Both the position numbers and the translations under genes were made by a program. Below the pieces are notes generated by a model, which saw nothing but the letters and a program-made list of their open reading frames with translations, had not been told where the DNA came from and searched no databases. From Phycisphaerales bacterium (GTDB lineage: Bacteria; Planctomycetota; Phycisphaerae; SM23-33), in contig PMBX01000137.1 in the NCBI GenBank assembly GCA_003153915.1, forward strand, positions 2,486-10,185: a DNA stretch of 7,700 nucleotides. The letters are read 5' to 3'. Of this stretch, positions 1-6,717 are shown in pieces; positions within the stretch are counted from its first letter, which is position 1; every line of letters starts with the position of its first letter.

Positions 1-644
1 TGGAAATCTGCGAAATGCTGGTGCGGTCCAACGCCGTCGATGTGGTCGTCGTGGATTCCGTCGCCGCGCTGATCCCCAAGGCCGAGATCGAAGGCGAAAT
101 GGGCGACCAGCACATGGGCCTTCAGGCCCGGTTGATGAGCCAGGCCATGCGGAAACTCGTCGGGGCCATCTGCAAGTCGCGGACCTGCGTCATCTTTGTC
201 AACCAGATACGCATGAAGATCGGCGTGATGTTCGGCAATCCGGAAACTACGCCCGGCGGAAACGCGCTGAAGTTCTACAGTTCCGTGCGGATCGACGTTC
301 GCCGCATCAGTACGATCAAGGAAGGCGAGGAGGCCATCGGAAACCGCGTCCGGGCGCGGGTGGTCAAGAACAAGGTCGCCCCGCCATTCCGGACGGCCGA
401 GTTCGACATCATGTTCCACTCCGGCATCAGTTATAGCGGCGACCTGGTGGACCTTGCCGTCACCCACAACATCATCGAGAAACAGGGCGCCTGGTACACC
501 TTCGGCGAGGTGCGGCTGGGCCAGGGCAGGGAAAACGCCAAGAGCTTCCTGGAAGCCAACGGCGACGTGTCCGCCCAGGTTCGCGCCGCCATCTTGGCCA
601 AGGCCGCCGCACAGGCCGCGGCAGGCCCCGGAGGGCAGAAGTGA
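1..644 (+). CDS. recA: RecA recombinase, C-terminal part (5' end outside window)
   Basis: RecA forms ATP-dependent filaments on single-stranded DNA, drives strand exchange in homologous recombination and triggers LexA self-cleavage. The reading frame is open from base 3 and shows about 213 residues, so roughly the first 140 residues of a ~350-residue protein lie to the left, including Walker A. Visible RecA hallmarks in order are the Walker B strand VDVVVVDSVAAL; the L1 region with EGEMGDQHMGLQARLMSQAM; and the L2 region beginning NQIRMKIGVMFGNPETTPGG, followed by KFYSSVRIDVRR. The C-terminal domain ends in an Ala/Gly-rich tail (AAAQAAAGPGGQK) instead of the strongly acidic tail of E. coli RecA. 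The TGA stop overlaps the GTG start of the next gene, suggesting translational coupling. I see no frameshift or intein in the visible part. Identification is essentially certain from the motifs. Confidence 0.97.
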   Translation, partial: EICEMLVRSNAVDVVVVDSVAALIPKAEIEGEMGDQHMGLQARLMSQAMRKLVGAICKSRTCVIFVNQIRMKIGVMFGNPETTPGGNALKFYSSVRIDVRRISTIKEGEEAIGNRVRARVVKNKVAPPFRTAEFDIMFHSGISYSGDLVDLAVTHNIIEKQGAWYTFGEVRLGQGRENAKSFLEANGDVSAQVRAAILAKAAAQAAAGPGGQK

Positions 645-1759
645 GCCAAGCGTACGAGGCGATGACCCACCGGGACCGGTTTGTGCGTTGGATGACAGGC
701 CAATCGGTGGACCGCCCGCCGTTTTGGGTCGGCTGGGGCCCCTGGAACAGCACCTGGAGACGATGGAAGGCCGAGGGCCTTCCCGAGGGCGTCAGCAACC
801 GGGGGGACGTGCCGGTTTTTTTCGGCGGCGACCGCATGCCCGCGGTGGTGCCCGTCAACATCGGGCCGTGTCCGAAATTGCCCTTCACGCGACTCAGCGA
901 GGACGCCGAGACCGTAACATTCATCGACGAGTGGGGCATCAAGCGACGCAACTTCAAGAACCACGAATCCATGTCGGAGTTCCTGGAGTATCCCGTCAAG
1001 ACGCGCGACGACTGGGAAGCTTTCAAGCGGACCCGCCTGGACCCCGGCCATCCCGACCGCCTGGTGGGGGAATGGCTGACGCATGCCCGGTCGTGGATGG
1101 AACAGGGCGTGCCCATCCAGTTGGGCGTTTTTCCCGACAGCGGCCTGTTCGGCTGTATTCGTTGGCTGATGGGCGACGAGGAATGCCTGTTGGCCTTCTA
1201 CACCGCCCCGGAGATGTTGCACGACATGATGGAGCGGATGACGGACATCTACCTGACGGTCTATGGCAAGGTGGTCGCCGCGGGCGTCCGCGTTGACATG
1301 ATCCATTTCTGGGAAGACATGGCCGGGCGGCAAGGCCCGCTGATCGGGCCAAAACATTTCAACGAGTTCATGGCGCCGCAATACCGCCGGGTGAAGGCCT
1401 TCGCCAATGCTCACGATATTCCGCTCATATCGGTTGACACCGACGGCATGTTCGACCCCATCGCCCCGGCAATGATGGAAGCGGGGGTCAACTACATTTA
1501 CCCGCTGGAAGTCGCCGCCGGATGCGACGTAAACGCCCTGCGGGAGAAATATCCCACGCTGGCGTTCATGGGCGGGATCGACAAGCGGGCGCTGGCCAAG
1601 GACAAGGCCGCCATCGACCGGGAGATCGACCGCGTGGCCCCTGCGCTGGCCAAGGGGCGCTACATCCCCGACCTGGACCACCTCATCCCCGACGACGTTT
1701 CGTGGGAGAATTACGCACATTACGTCCGGCGGCTTAAGGCGTTGGTAGGCAAGACGTAA
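641..1759 (+). CDS. Uroporphyrinogen decarboxylase-fold (URO-D/MtaA-like) protein, not HemE
   Basis: This 372-residue protein belongs to the URO-D superfamily, which includes HemE and corrinoid or methylthiol:coenzyme M methyltransferases. Recognisable blocks are RPPFWVGWGPW (residues 25-35), HFWEDMAGRQGPLIGPKHF (222-240), SVDTDG (264-269), AGVNYIYPLEVAAGCDV (281-297), MGGIDKR (310-316) and DHLIPDDVSWENYAHY (346-361). It lacks the MRQAGRY signature near the N-terminus of true HemE. It also lacks the His-x-Cys zinc ligands of MtaA-type methyltransferases, since the corresponding position reads V-D-T-D-G. Haem synthesis is therefore unlikely and the substrate is unknown. Start choice: GTG at 641 has GGAGGG at 630-635, five bases upstream, and overlaps the recA stop by four bases (GTGA). 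A second candidate is ATG 662, which has poorly spaced purines. It is probably read from the recA transcript. Paralogous proteins of this type are numerous in planctomycetes and related phyla (general knowledge). Confidence 0.88.
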   Translation: MSQAYEAMTHRDRFVRWMTGQSVDRPPFWVGWGPWNSTWRRWKAEGLPEGVSNRGDVPVFFGGDRMPAVVPVNIGPCPKLPFTRLSEDAETVTFIDEWGIKRRNFKNHESMSEFLEYPVKTRDDWEAFKRTRLDPGHPDRLVGEWLTHARSWMEQGVPIQLGVFPDSGLFGCIRWLMGDEECLLAFYTAPEMLHDMMERMTDIYLTVYGKVVAAGVRVDMIHFWEDMAGRQGPLIGPKHFNEFMAPQYRRVKAFANAHDIPLISVDTDGMFDPIAPAMMEAGVNYIYPLEVAAGCDVNALREKYPTLAFMGGIDKRALAKDKAAIDREIDRVAPALAKGRYIPDLDHLIPDDVSWENYAHYVRRLKALVGKT

Positions 1760-1806
1760 AGGGGTAGCTCGTTCCGGCGGGAAGGACCGTTTCTGATGGT
1801 GAAATG

Positions 1807-1836
1807 AAAAAGGCTTGCCCAAGGGAGGCAAGCCTT
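1807..1836 (-). terminator. Intrinsic terminator of tRNA-Asp
   Basis: On the minus strand, AAGGCTTGCC (1827-1836) pairs perfectly with GGCAAGCCTT (1810-1819) around a 7-base loop. A run of five T (1807-1811) overlaps the end of the stem. It begins nine bases after the tRNA discriminator base, the expected place for a rho-independent terminator. The plus strand has no T tract after the hairpin, so it is not expected to stop the URO-D-like transcript efficiently. Confidence 0.85.
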
Positions 1837-1844
1837 GCCACGAA

Positions 1845-1918
<74 letters not shown>

Positions 1919-1963
1919 TTGGTTGGCGACGCCAGCCGGGAGGCGGCGACGCGATACAGGATT

Positions 1964-1991
1964 ACTATACATCCCGCGGCTGGGATGTCAA
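1964..1991 (-). promoter_or_regulatory. Sigma-70-type promoter of tRNA-Asp
   Basis: Reading the minus strand, TTGACA (1986-1991) matches the -35 consensus perfectly. After a 16-base spacer, TATAGT (1964-1969) matches the -10 consensus in five of six positions. The predicted start near 1957 leaves a leader of about 39 bases before the tRNA 5' end. This is the strongest promoter seen in the window. Between the two boxes lies an inverted repeat, CATCCC (1970-1975) and GGGATG (1982-1987), which also shares one base with the -35 box. Confidence 0.8.
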
Positions 1992-2037
1992 CGCGGTTTG
2001 CCCCGAGTTTGGATACGCAGTTCCCTGCCACGTCCCG

Positions 2038-2062
2038 AAGCGCCGGCTCCTCTCCGGCGCTT
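2038..2062 (-). other. GC-rich stem-loop overlapping a stop codon
   Basis: AAGCGCCGG (2038-2046) and CCGGCGCTT (2054-2062) form a perfect 9-bp stem with a 7-base loop. On the minus strand the stem includes two bases of the TAA stop of the small acidic-tail protein. No T tract follows on either strand, so it is not a classical intrinsic terminator. It could slow or protect the 3' end of the mRNA. It lies between that gene and the tRNA promoter. Confidence 0.5.
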
Positions 2063-2594
2063 AGAACAGCCAGGTCTGCGCTTCGGCTTCTTCTTGCTGC
2101 TGGGGTTGTTGCGAGCGGGCGAAGGGCGAGGGTTCCTGTTCTTGCGGAAGGTCTTCTTGCAAGTCTGTCACATCCAGACCGTCGGCGGACACGGGTAAGG
2201 CTTCGGCGACAAAGTCTTCCCCAAACGGGTCTTCGTTCCGCACTGGGTGCTCGACCGTCTCGATCTGCGGTTCGCCGAGGTCTTCGAGTTCGATCTCATT
2301 GGGGGTTTCCGCCCGTGGTGGAGGCTCGGTGATGACGGCTGTCGGCAGCGGGGCCTCCTTGGGCTGGAGGACGATAACCGGTTCGCCGGAGCGGACATCC
2401 GGGGCGGGGTTTTGGGCCTGCCTCGCGAAATACTTGTCGTATTTCCGCCCTTCCCCGCTCAGCCGGGGTTGCTTGGCCCATCGCAGGTGGCGGAGGTACT
2501 CGCGCAGGTCGGAATCGTCGAATTGGGCGAGGAATCCGGGTTCAGCGGTTTGGTTGGCCGTAATAATCTCATCAATCAGTTGACGTTTTGTCAT
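2061..2594 (-). CDS. Small protein of unknown function with acidic disordered tail and C-terminal QTWLF
   Basis: I do not recognise a named family. Taken from ATG 2592-2594 the protein has 177 residues. Residues 1-58 (MTKRQLIDEI... YDKYF) look like a compact helical domain rich in Asp, Leu and Arg, with DLREYLRHLRWAK as a likely amphipathic helix. Residues 60-172 are low-complexity and probably disordered, rich in Pro, Glu, Asp and Gln (for example SQQPQQQEEAEAQ), with no membrane segment or signal peptide. The last five residues are Q-T-W-L-F, which fits the Q-x-x-L-F beta-sliding-clamp-binding consensus. An in-frame ATG at 2645 would add 17 Pro/Arg-rich residues. I preferred 2594 because AGGA lies about nine bases upstream and the sequence from there looks like a natural N-terminus. 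It diverges from the methyltransferase gene, and the 204 bases between them show no strong promoter. Confidence 0.75.
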   Translation of the reverse strand: MTKRQLIDEIITANQTAEPGFLAQFDDSDLREYLRHLRWAKQPRLSGEGRKYDKYFARQAQNPAPDVRSGEPVIVLQPKEAPLPTAVITEPPPRAETPNEIELEDLGEPQIETVEHPVRNEDPFGEDFVAEALPVSADGLDVTDLQEDLPQEQEPSPFARSQQPQQQEEAEAQTWLF

Positions 2595-2798
2595 CGCGAT
2601 AATTCCTGGAGGCAAAGGTCCGGCCGGCCTCCGCGGCCGAGCCACAACCGTTCTATCGGCGGCTTGGGAGGCAAAACTTTAACGCCTTCGGATTCGGCGT
2701 ATTCATGGCGACAATGCATGGTTTCCGGGGCGAAAAACGCATATACTCACCGGCCAACCGCGGAGACATTCCAATCCGCTCGGCAGTTGGAACTACCG

Positions 2799-3632
2799 AT
2801 GGAATTGCCACTTGGCCAAATGGATTTCGAGACGGTTGGAACGGTCAGCCGCCTGCTGAAGGCTGCCGTGGTCAACCCCCTGGTCAATTACCTGCCGGCA
2901 GGATGGTTGCGGGGCCTGCTCCGCTTTACCCGTAGCGAACTGGCCGCCGCCAACTGGGCCGATCCGGGCGGCTGGCGGAGCATGGTCATAAGCTACAACG
3001 GCCAATGCAGGCAATGGGCCGACAAGCTACTGGTGGCCGGCGGGACGATCCCCATGGCTTTGCGGAACCGCCGCCGCCTGGCCGGTGCGGTCCTGGCCAG
3101 ACTCATCGACGAATCGGCCGCCGATCCGGTGCAGGTGCTCTGCATCGGGGCCGGACCGGGCATTATCATCACCGACGCGATGCTCCAGGCCCGCCGGACG
3201 GCCGAGGCGACACTGCTGGACCTCAACGACGACGCCCACCAGTTCGCCGGCGACCTGGCCCGCCGACATGGGCTGGCCGAAAGGGTGCGGTTCATCACCG
3301 GCGATGCCAGGGACATCGACAAACTCACCGATTGCCGTCCCGATATCGTCAAGATGATCGGCATCTGCGAATACCTCTCCGACCAGCAGATTCACCAGAT
3401 CGTCGCCGTGCTGGCGGCCGTCATGCCCGCCGGGGCGGTCCTGGTGGCCAACAGCCTCTCGAAGGCCCACGGGACGGACCGGTTCTTCAGGCGTGTCTTT
3501 GGGCTGAACATGATCCACCGTAGCCCCGCCCAACTCCAGGAGTTGATGGCTGGGGGCGGATTCGGAGATTTCCTCTCGATTGGCGAACCGTTGGGCGTTT
3601 ACCATGTCGTGGTGGGACGGAAGCGCCCCTGA
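2799..3632 (+). CDS. Class I SAM-dependent methyltransferase (Methyltransf_20-like)
   Basis: This 277-residue cytoplasmic protein has a Rossmann methyltransferase fold after a helical N-terminal segment of about 105 residues. SAM-binding motif I is VLCIGAGPG (113-121). The acidic end of strand 2 is LLDLND (139-144). Motif III is RFITGDARD (164-172) and the motif IV region is GICEYLSD (188-195). The later arrangement, with a hydrophobic strand, then FFRRVFGLNMIHRS and an AGGGFGDF stretch, resembles the Methyltransf_20 group from memory. The acceptor is unknown. The frame stays open far upstream to 2247, but that stretch is antisense to the oppositely oriented gene, so it is not used. ATG 2799 is chosen for a GGA seven bases upstream; ATG 2820 and ATG 2718 are alternatives. 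A weak -10-like TATACT lies at 2742-2747 without a good -35 box. It is followed after 30 bases by the larA-like gene, so probably co-transcribed. Confidence 0.82.
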   Translation: MELPLGQMDFETVGTVSRLLKAAVVNPLVNYLPAGWLRGLLRFTRSELAAANWADPGGWRSMVISYNGQCRQWADKLLVAGGTIPMALRNRRRLAGAVLARLIDESAADPVQVLCIGAGPGIIITDAMLQARRTAEATLLDLNDDAHQFAGDLARRHGLAERVRFITGDARDIDKLTDCRPDIVKMIGICEYLSDQQIHQIVAVLAAVMPAGAVLVANSLSKAHGTDRFFRRVFGLNMIHRSPAQLQELMAGGGFGDFLSIGEPLGVYHVVVGRKRP

Positions 3633-3639
3633 GGCGCTT
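3621..3639 (+). other. Stem-loop with the methyltransferase stop codon in its loop
   Basis: AAGCGCC (3621-3627) and GGCGCTT (3633-3639) form a perfect 7-bp stem around CCTGA, which contains the TGA stop. The ribosome-binding site of the larA-like gene (AAGGAAGGG) starts eight bases later. No T tract follows. It could modulate expression between the two genes. Its stem matches the start of the one at 2038-2062. Confidence 0.5.
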
Positions 3640-3662
3640 GGTTGGCAAGGAAGGGATTCTTG

Positions 3663-5018
3663 ATGCCTGAACTGTCGCTACCATGGGGACCAAGCGAGCT
3701 TCGAATCGTCCTGCCGGAGCATTGGCAGCTCCAGCAGGTCGCCCGAGCGACGCTTCCCAAGGCCAAGGACAATTGGCCGGACGAACTGGCCATGCTGATC
3801 AGCCAGTCCGGCGGGGAGGCGGGGTTAGGCCAGCTCCTGGCGGCCCGGCGCGGCGGGCGGATTGTTCTGGTGGTGGAGGACGCCACGCGACACAGCCCGC
3901 TGGCGAAGATCATCGAAGTAATCATGCGGGAAATCGCCCACGCGCGAATCGCCGACAGCCAGGTGGAAGTGGTCTTTGCCACGGGCATGCACCCGCCGGT
4001 AACCATCGCCGAAGCCGTGGCCAAGCTGGGGCCTTTCGCTCAATCGCTTCGCTGGCGGTCCAACTGCTGTCATGACCAGTCCGCCTACGTTTGCCTCGGC
4101 CGCTGGGGGGGTATCGACGTCTGGCTGGACCGGCTCGTCGCTTCGGCGGACCTGCGGATTCTTATCTCCTCGGTCAGCCCGCATCTCCAGGCGGGTTTCG
4201 GCGGGGGCTACAAGATGCTGTTTCCGGGCTGTGCCCGCATCGACACCATCGGCGCACTGCACCGTCAGGGCCTGTCGCGGTCGCCGCGCCCGCTGGTTGG
4301 CACGGACGGAGCGGCCAATCCGATGCGAAAGGCGATCGATGCCGCGGGCCAACTGGCCGACAGCAACAGCGGGCGCAGTTACGGCGTGCTTTATGTCCTG
4401 GACGAAAGCGACTCGCCGACGCTCATCGCCGTTGGCGAGCCTCCCTCCTGCCAGCAGATGTTGGCCAAGCGGTGCAGCGTCGCGTGCGGCGTGCTGACGG
4501 AAAGCCCCGCGGACATTCTTCTGGTCAACGCCTATCCGCGCGACAGCGATCTGTGGCAGTCGTTCAAGTGCATCGCCAACACCCAGTGGGCCGCGCGGGC
4601 GGGCGGGGTGATCGTCTGTCTAACCCGTTGCGAAATGGGTTCTTACGGGATGAAGATACCGCCCTGGCCGTTAAGCCCTTCCGGGACCAGGCGGCTGGTT
4701 CGCCTGCTCGGGCCGGCTGCGCTGGGGTCGCTGCTGACACGCCTGGTGCCAAGCTTGGCCGGTGATGCGGCATTCTTCGTGCGACTGGCCTTGGCGACGA
4801 TAAACCGCAATCCCGTGCTGATGGTTTCCCCGACGCTGCACGCCGAGCTGGGCAGGTTCCCGGGATTGACGATCCTTCCGACGGTGGAGCAGGCGTTCTC
4901 GCTGGCCGAGAAAATCCTCGGCGGCGGTTCTCGGCGGGTGGTGGCCTTCCCGGCAGGAGGGATTACATTCCCGGTCCTGGCGGCTTCCGTCGAGACCAAC
5001 GCGGGGGAGCGGCCTTGA
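3663..5018 (+). CDS. LarA-family (DUF2088) nickel-pincer racemase/epimerase homologue
   Basis: LarA is the lactate racemase; its family interconverts 2-hydroxy acids using a nickel-pincer nucleotide bound to a lysine. From ATG 3663 (AAGGAAGGG, seven bases upstream) the protein has 451 residues, slightly longer than the ~424 of Lactiplantibacillus LarA. Residues aligning with the catalytic set are visible: D73 and R76 in EDATR, H110 in ATGMHPP, H174 in SPHLQAGFGGGYK, lysine K184 ten residues on, H200 in GALH, and Q299/K302 in WQSFK. The 174/184/200 numbering coincides with that of LarA. The rest, ending ASVETNAGERP, is less conserved. A TTG at 3642 could add seven residues but lacks support. 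Because LarA relatives act on many hydroxy acids, the substrate is unknown. The cofactor needs LarB, LarC and LarE, none of which is in the window. It sits just downstream of the methyltransferase gene. Confidence 0.88.
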   Translation: MPELSLPWGPSELRIVLPEHWQLQQVARATLPKAKDNWPDELAMLISQSGGEAGLGQLLAARRGGRIVLVVEDATRHSPLAKIIEVIMREIAHARIADSQVEVVFATGMHPPVTIAEAVAKLGPFAQSLRWRSNCCHDQSAYVCLGRWGGIDVWLDRLVASADLRILISSVSPHLQAGFGGGYKMLFPGCARIDTIGALHRQGLSRSPRPLVGTDGAANPMRKAIDAAGQLADSNSGRSYGVLYVLDESDSPTLIAVGEPPSCQQMLAKRCSVACGVLTESPADILLVNAYPRDSDLWQSFKCIANTQWAARAGGVIVCLTRCEMGSYGMKIPPWPLSPSGTRRLVRLLGPAALGSLLTRLVPSLAGDAAFFVRLALATINRNPVLMVSPTLHAELGRFPGLTILPTVEQAFSLAEKILGGGSRRVVAFPAGGITFPVLAASVETNAGERP

Positions 5019-5032
5019 CCGGCCGCGATATC

Positions 5033-5109
5033 AATCGGCGAATCGGCGGCCTGCCGATAGTAGTGATACGGAAGTTTTAGGCGCGGCGGGACGAGCCGGC
5101 GGAATCGGC
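5033..5109. repeat. AATCGGC direct repeats and inverted copy before the membrane-protein gene
   Basis: In the 95-base gap between the larA-like gene and the membrane-protein gene, AATCGGCG occurs twice back to back (5033-5040 and 5041-5048). AATCGGC occurs again at 5103-5109, just before the start codon. An inverted GCCGAT at 5053-5058 can pair with ATCGGC at 5042-5047 (6-bp stem, 5-base loop). No T tract follows. The arrangement could be a regulator site or leader structure, or chance in GC-rich DNA. Confidence 0.35.
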
Positions 5110-5113
5110 ATTG

Positions 5114-6658
5114 ATGGCGATACCCACGGGAACAACATCGCGGCAGTTGCATACGTTGCTTGGCTGGATACTGACCGGCGTGGTTGGCATCGGCATGTTG
5201 ACGTGGTGGTGGCCGGGCTATCCCACCTGGGGTGGGGTGACGATGGGGCTGCTGCTGGTCTGGGCGCTGTGGTTGACATGGAGGACGTTGTCGGGCGATG
5301 GAACGGTACCGGGCAATCCGGTGCACCTGGCGTTGTTGGGACCGGCGGCGATTTTGACCTACCACCTGGCCCGATCGGGCCTGGGGACCGCCGCCGCAAA
5401 AGAAGGAACCCTGACCGGCGAGATCAATATCTCCATGCTTTTCCAGATCGCCGCCTTGTCACTGACGGTGCTGCTGACACAGAGCCTGTTGGTTTCCGTT
5501 TCAGGGCGGGGGATGCACGTAAGCCTCTGCGGTGCGGCGATGATGGGCGGTTCTGCCGCGGCGATGATCTGGGGCCACGCCGAACCGATCCCCCATTCGC
5601 TGGCCCCGCTGGGCCTGGCGGGCGTCGCCGTGTGGCTGACCCCCCTCTGGACGGACGATCGGGCCTCCGCCATCACCGTCACGGGCGTGTTGAATTCCCC
5701 ATCGCGACTGATACGGGTCGCCGTGGCGATCGTCGCTACCTGCCTGCTGATTCAGGCATCTCCCCCGCGCGGGGTGTTCCTCTCCGCCGGGGCGGTCGGT
5801 TGCGTGTTGCTGCTGGCGGGACTAGGCTCTCGACGCTACCGCGCCGTGATGCTGTCGGCGGGGATTCTGGCCGCCTGCGGATGTGTCCTGCCCTTGGCCA
5901 TGGGCCTGATGAAGCTTCCGGATTTTCGCCTTCTGGACCTGGCGTGGTTCGGTGGGGGCGAGCAGTCCATCAGGCACATCTCCTCGGCCAGCGGTGGAGT
6001 GCTGGTATTGTTGGGAAGCGTCGGTCCGGTGGGACTACTGTGGTTGGTGGCCTGCCTGGCGGCGTCGCTGGGGTGGCTGTTGATCCGTTCCGGCTCCATT
6101 GATTCGATCCGGCGGTGGCGGGCTGTTTTATGGACGACGGCCTCGGCGCTGGTGGGATGCTCGCTGCTGGCCGGCGGCGGGTTGGTTATTCCGGCCTGCA
6201 CGCTGGCTGCCGGGTTTGTCTGGGGATTGTTGCCCGCCATGCTGGGCCGTGCCGGCCGGCCTCGCAACGGGGCGATTGTTTTGACTTGCCTGGCGGCCAT
6301 GACCGTGCTGCTGGGACTGGCCCGCAAGGACGGGCTGGTCGCCTGGTCAGTTATGTCCTTCGGGCTGGCGGACACCTTCCTGCACATCGTGACGGGTTTT
6401 ATACTGGCGATGGTCGTGGCCTGGACGCTCGGGCGACGCAGCGTCGCCCTGGGCCTGGCTGGAATCGCCGCCACCGCGCTGGCCGGGGGGGTGGGCGAGC
6501 TTCTCCAGGCCGTCGCGTCCCTCCGCACCGCCGAATGGCGGGACTGGATGAACCACTCTCTGGGTTGCGCTGCCGCCGTGGTTCCGTACCTGCTGGCCAT
6601 GGGCGCGCGGCTATGCGAATCCGATGACGCGCGCCGGCCCACCGGCGAAGATAATTGA
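5114..6658 (+). CDS. Polytopic membrane protein with VanZ-like C-terminal domain
   Basis: The 514-residue protein is very hydrophobic, with about 13-16 likely membrane segments from residue 14 to 500 and no cleavable signal peptide. The C-terminal ~100 residues resemble VanZ-like domains. They contain D420 and H424 (ADTFLHIVTGF), E462 and Q465 (GELLQ), R471, and D477/N480/G484 (EWRDWMNHSLG), matching the spaced E..Q...R...D..N..G pattern of that family. The middle part (GGGEQSIRHIS, then VLLGSVGPVGLLWL, 280-310) is faintly like the periplasmic loop and following helix of O-antigen ligase/polymerase proteins. That is weak. An envelope polysaccharide or lipid-linked role is a guess. ATG 5114 is used; TTG 5111 directly before it has better spacing from GGCGGA (5098-5103). 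The cytoplasmic tail is short and acidic. It probably follows the larA-like gene in one transcript, though the 95-base gap would allow its own control. Confidence 0.72.
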   Translation: MAIPTGTTSRQLHTLLGWILTGVVGIGMLTWWWPGYPTWGGVTMGLLLVWALWLTWRTLSGDGTVPGNPVHLALLGPAAILTYHLARSGLGTAAAKEGTLTGEINISMLFQIAALSLTVLLTQSLLVSVSGRGMHVSLCGAAMMGGSAAAMIWGHAEPIPHSLAPLGLAGVAVWLTPLWTDDRASAITVTGVLNSPSRLIRVAVAIVATCLLIQASPPRGVFLSAGAVGCVLLLAGLGSRRYRAVMLSAGILAACGCVLPLAMGLMKLPDFRLLDLAWFGGGEQSIRHISSASGGVLVLLGSVGPVGLLWLVACLAASLGWLLIRSGSIDSIRRWRAVLWTTASALVGCSLLAGGGLVIPACTLAAGFVWGLLPAMLGRAGRPRNGAIVLTCLAAMTVLLGLARKDGLVAWSVMSFGLADTFLHIVTGFILAMVVAWTLGRRSVALGLAGIAATALAGGVGELLQAVASLRTAEWRDWMNHSLGCAAAVVPYLLAMGARLCESDDARRPTGEDN

Positions 6659-6717
6659 GCGCTCCCGCGCGAACATATGTGTATTTGCCAAGGTACAAAA
6701 CTACCTAACTCAAAACC

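Noticed and set aside
641..1759. Annotation as haem biosynthetic hemE.
   Set aside because: The HemE active-site signature near the N-terminus is absent, so only the URO-D superfamily is supported.
2742..2747. TATACT as the -10 box of a methyltransferase promoter.
   Set aside because: No acceptable -35 hexamer lies 15-19 bases upstream, so it is mentioned only as weak support for the chosen start.
2247..2798. An upstream extension of the methyltransferase frame.
   Set aside because: It overlaps the oppositely oriented small gene, whose frame looks more protein-like, and no ribosome-binding site supports a start there. The methyltransferase homology also begins after 2799.
5203..6102. A 299-codon plus-strand frame inside the membrane-protein gene.
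   Set aside because: It is out of frame with the VanZ-like membrane protein, and its residue mix (Gly/Arg/Asp-rich) is typical of a shifted frame.
6685..6713. TTGCCA as the -35 box of a promoter for the membrane methyltransferase.
   Set aside because: There is no good -10 hexamer at suitable spacing.
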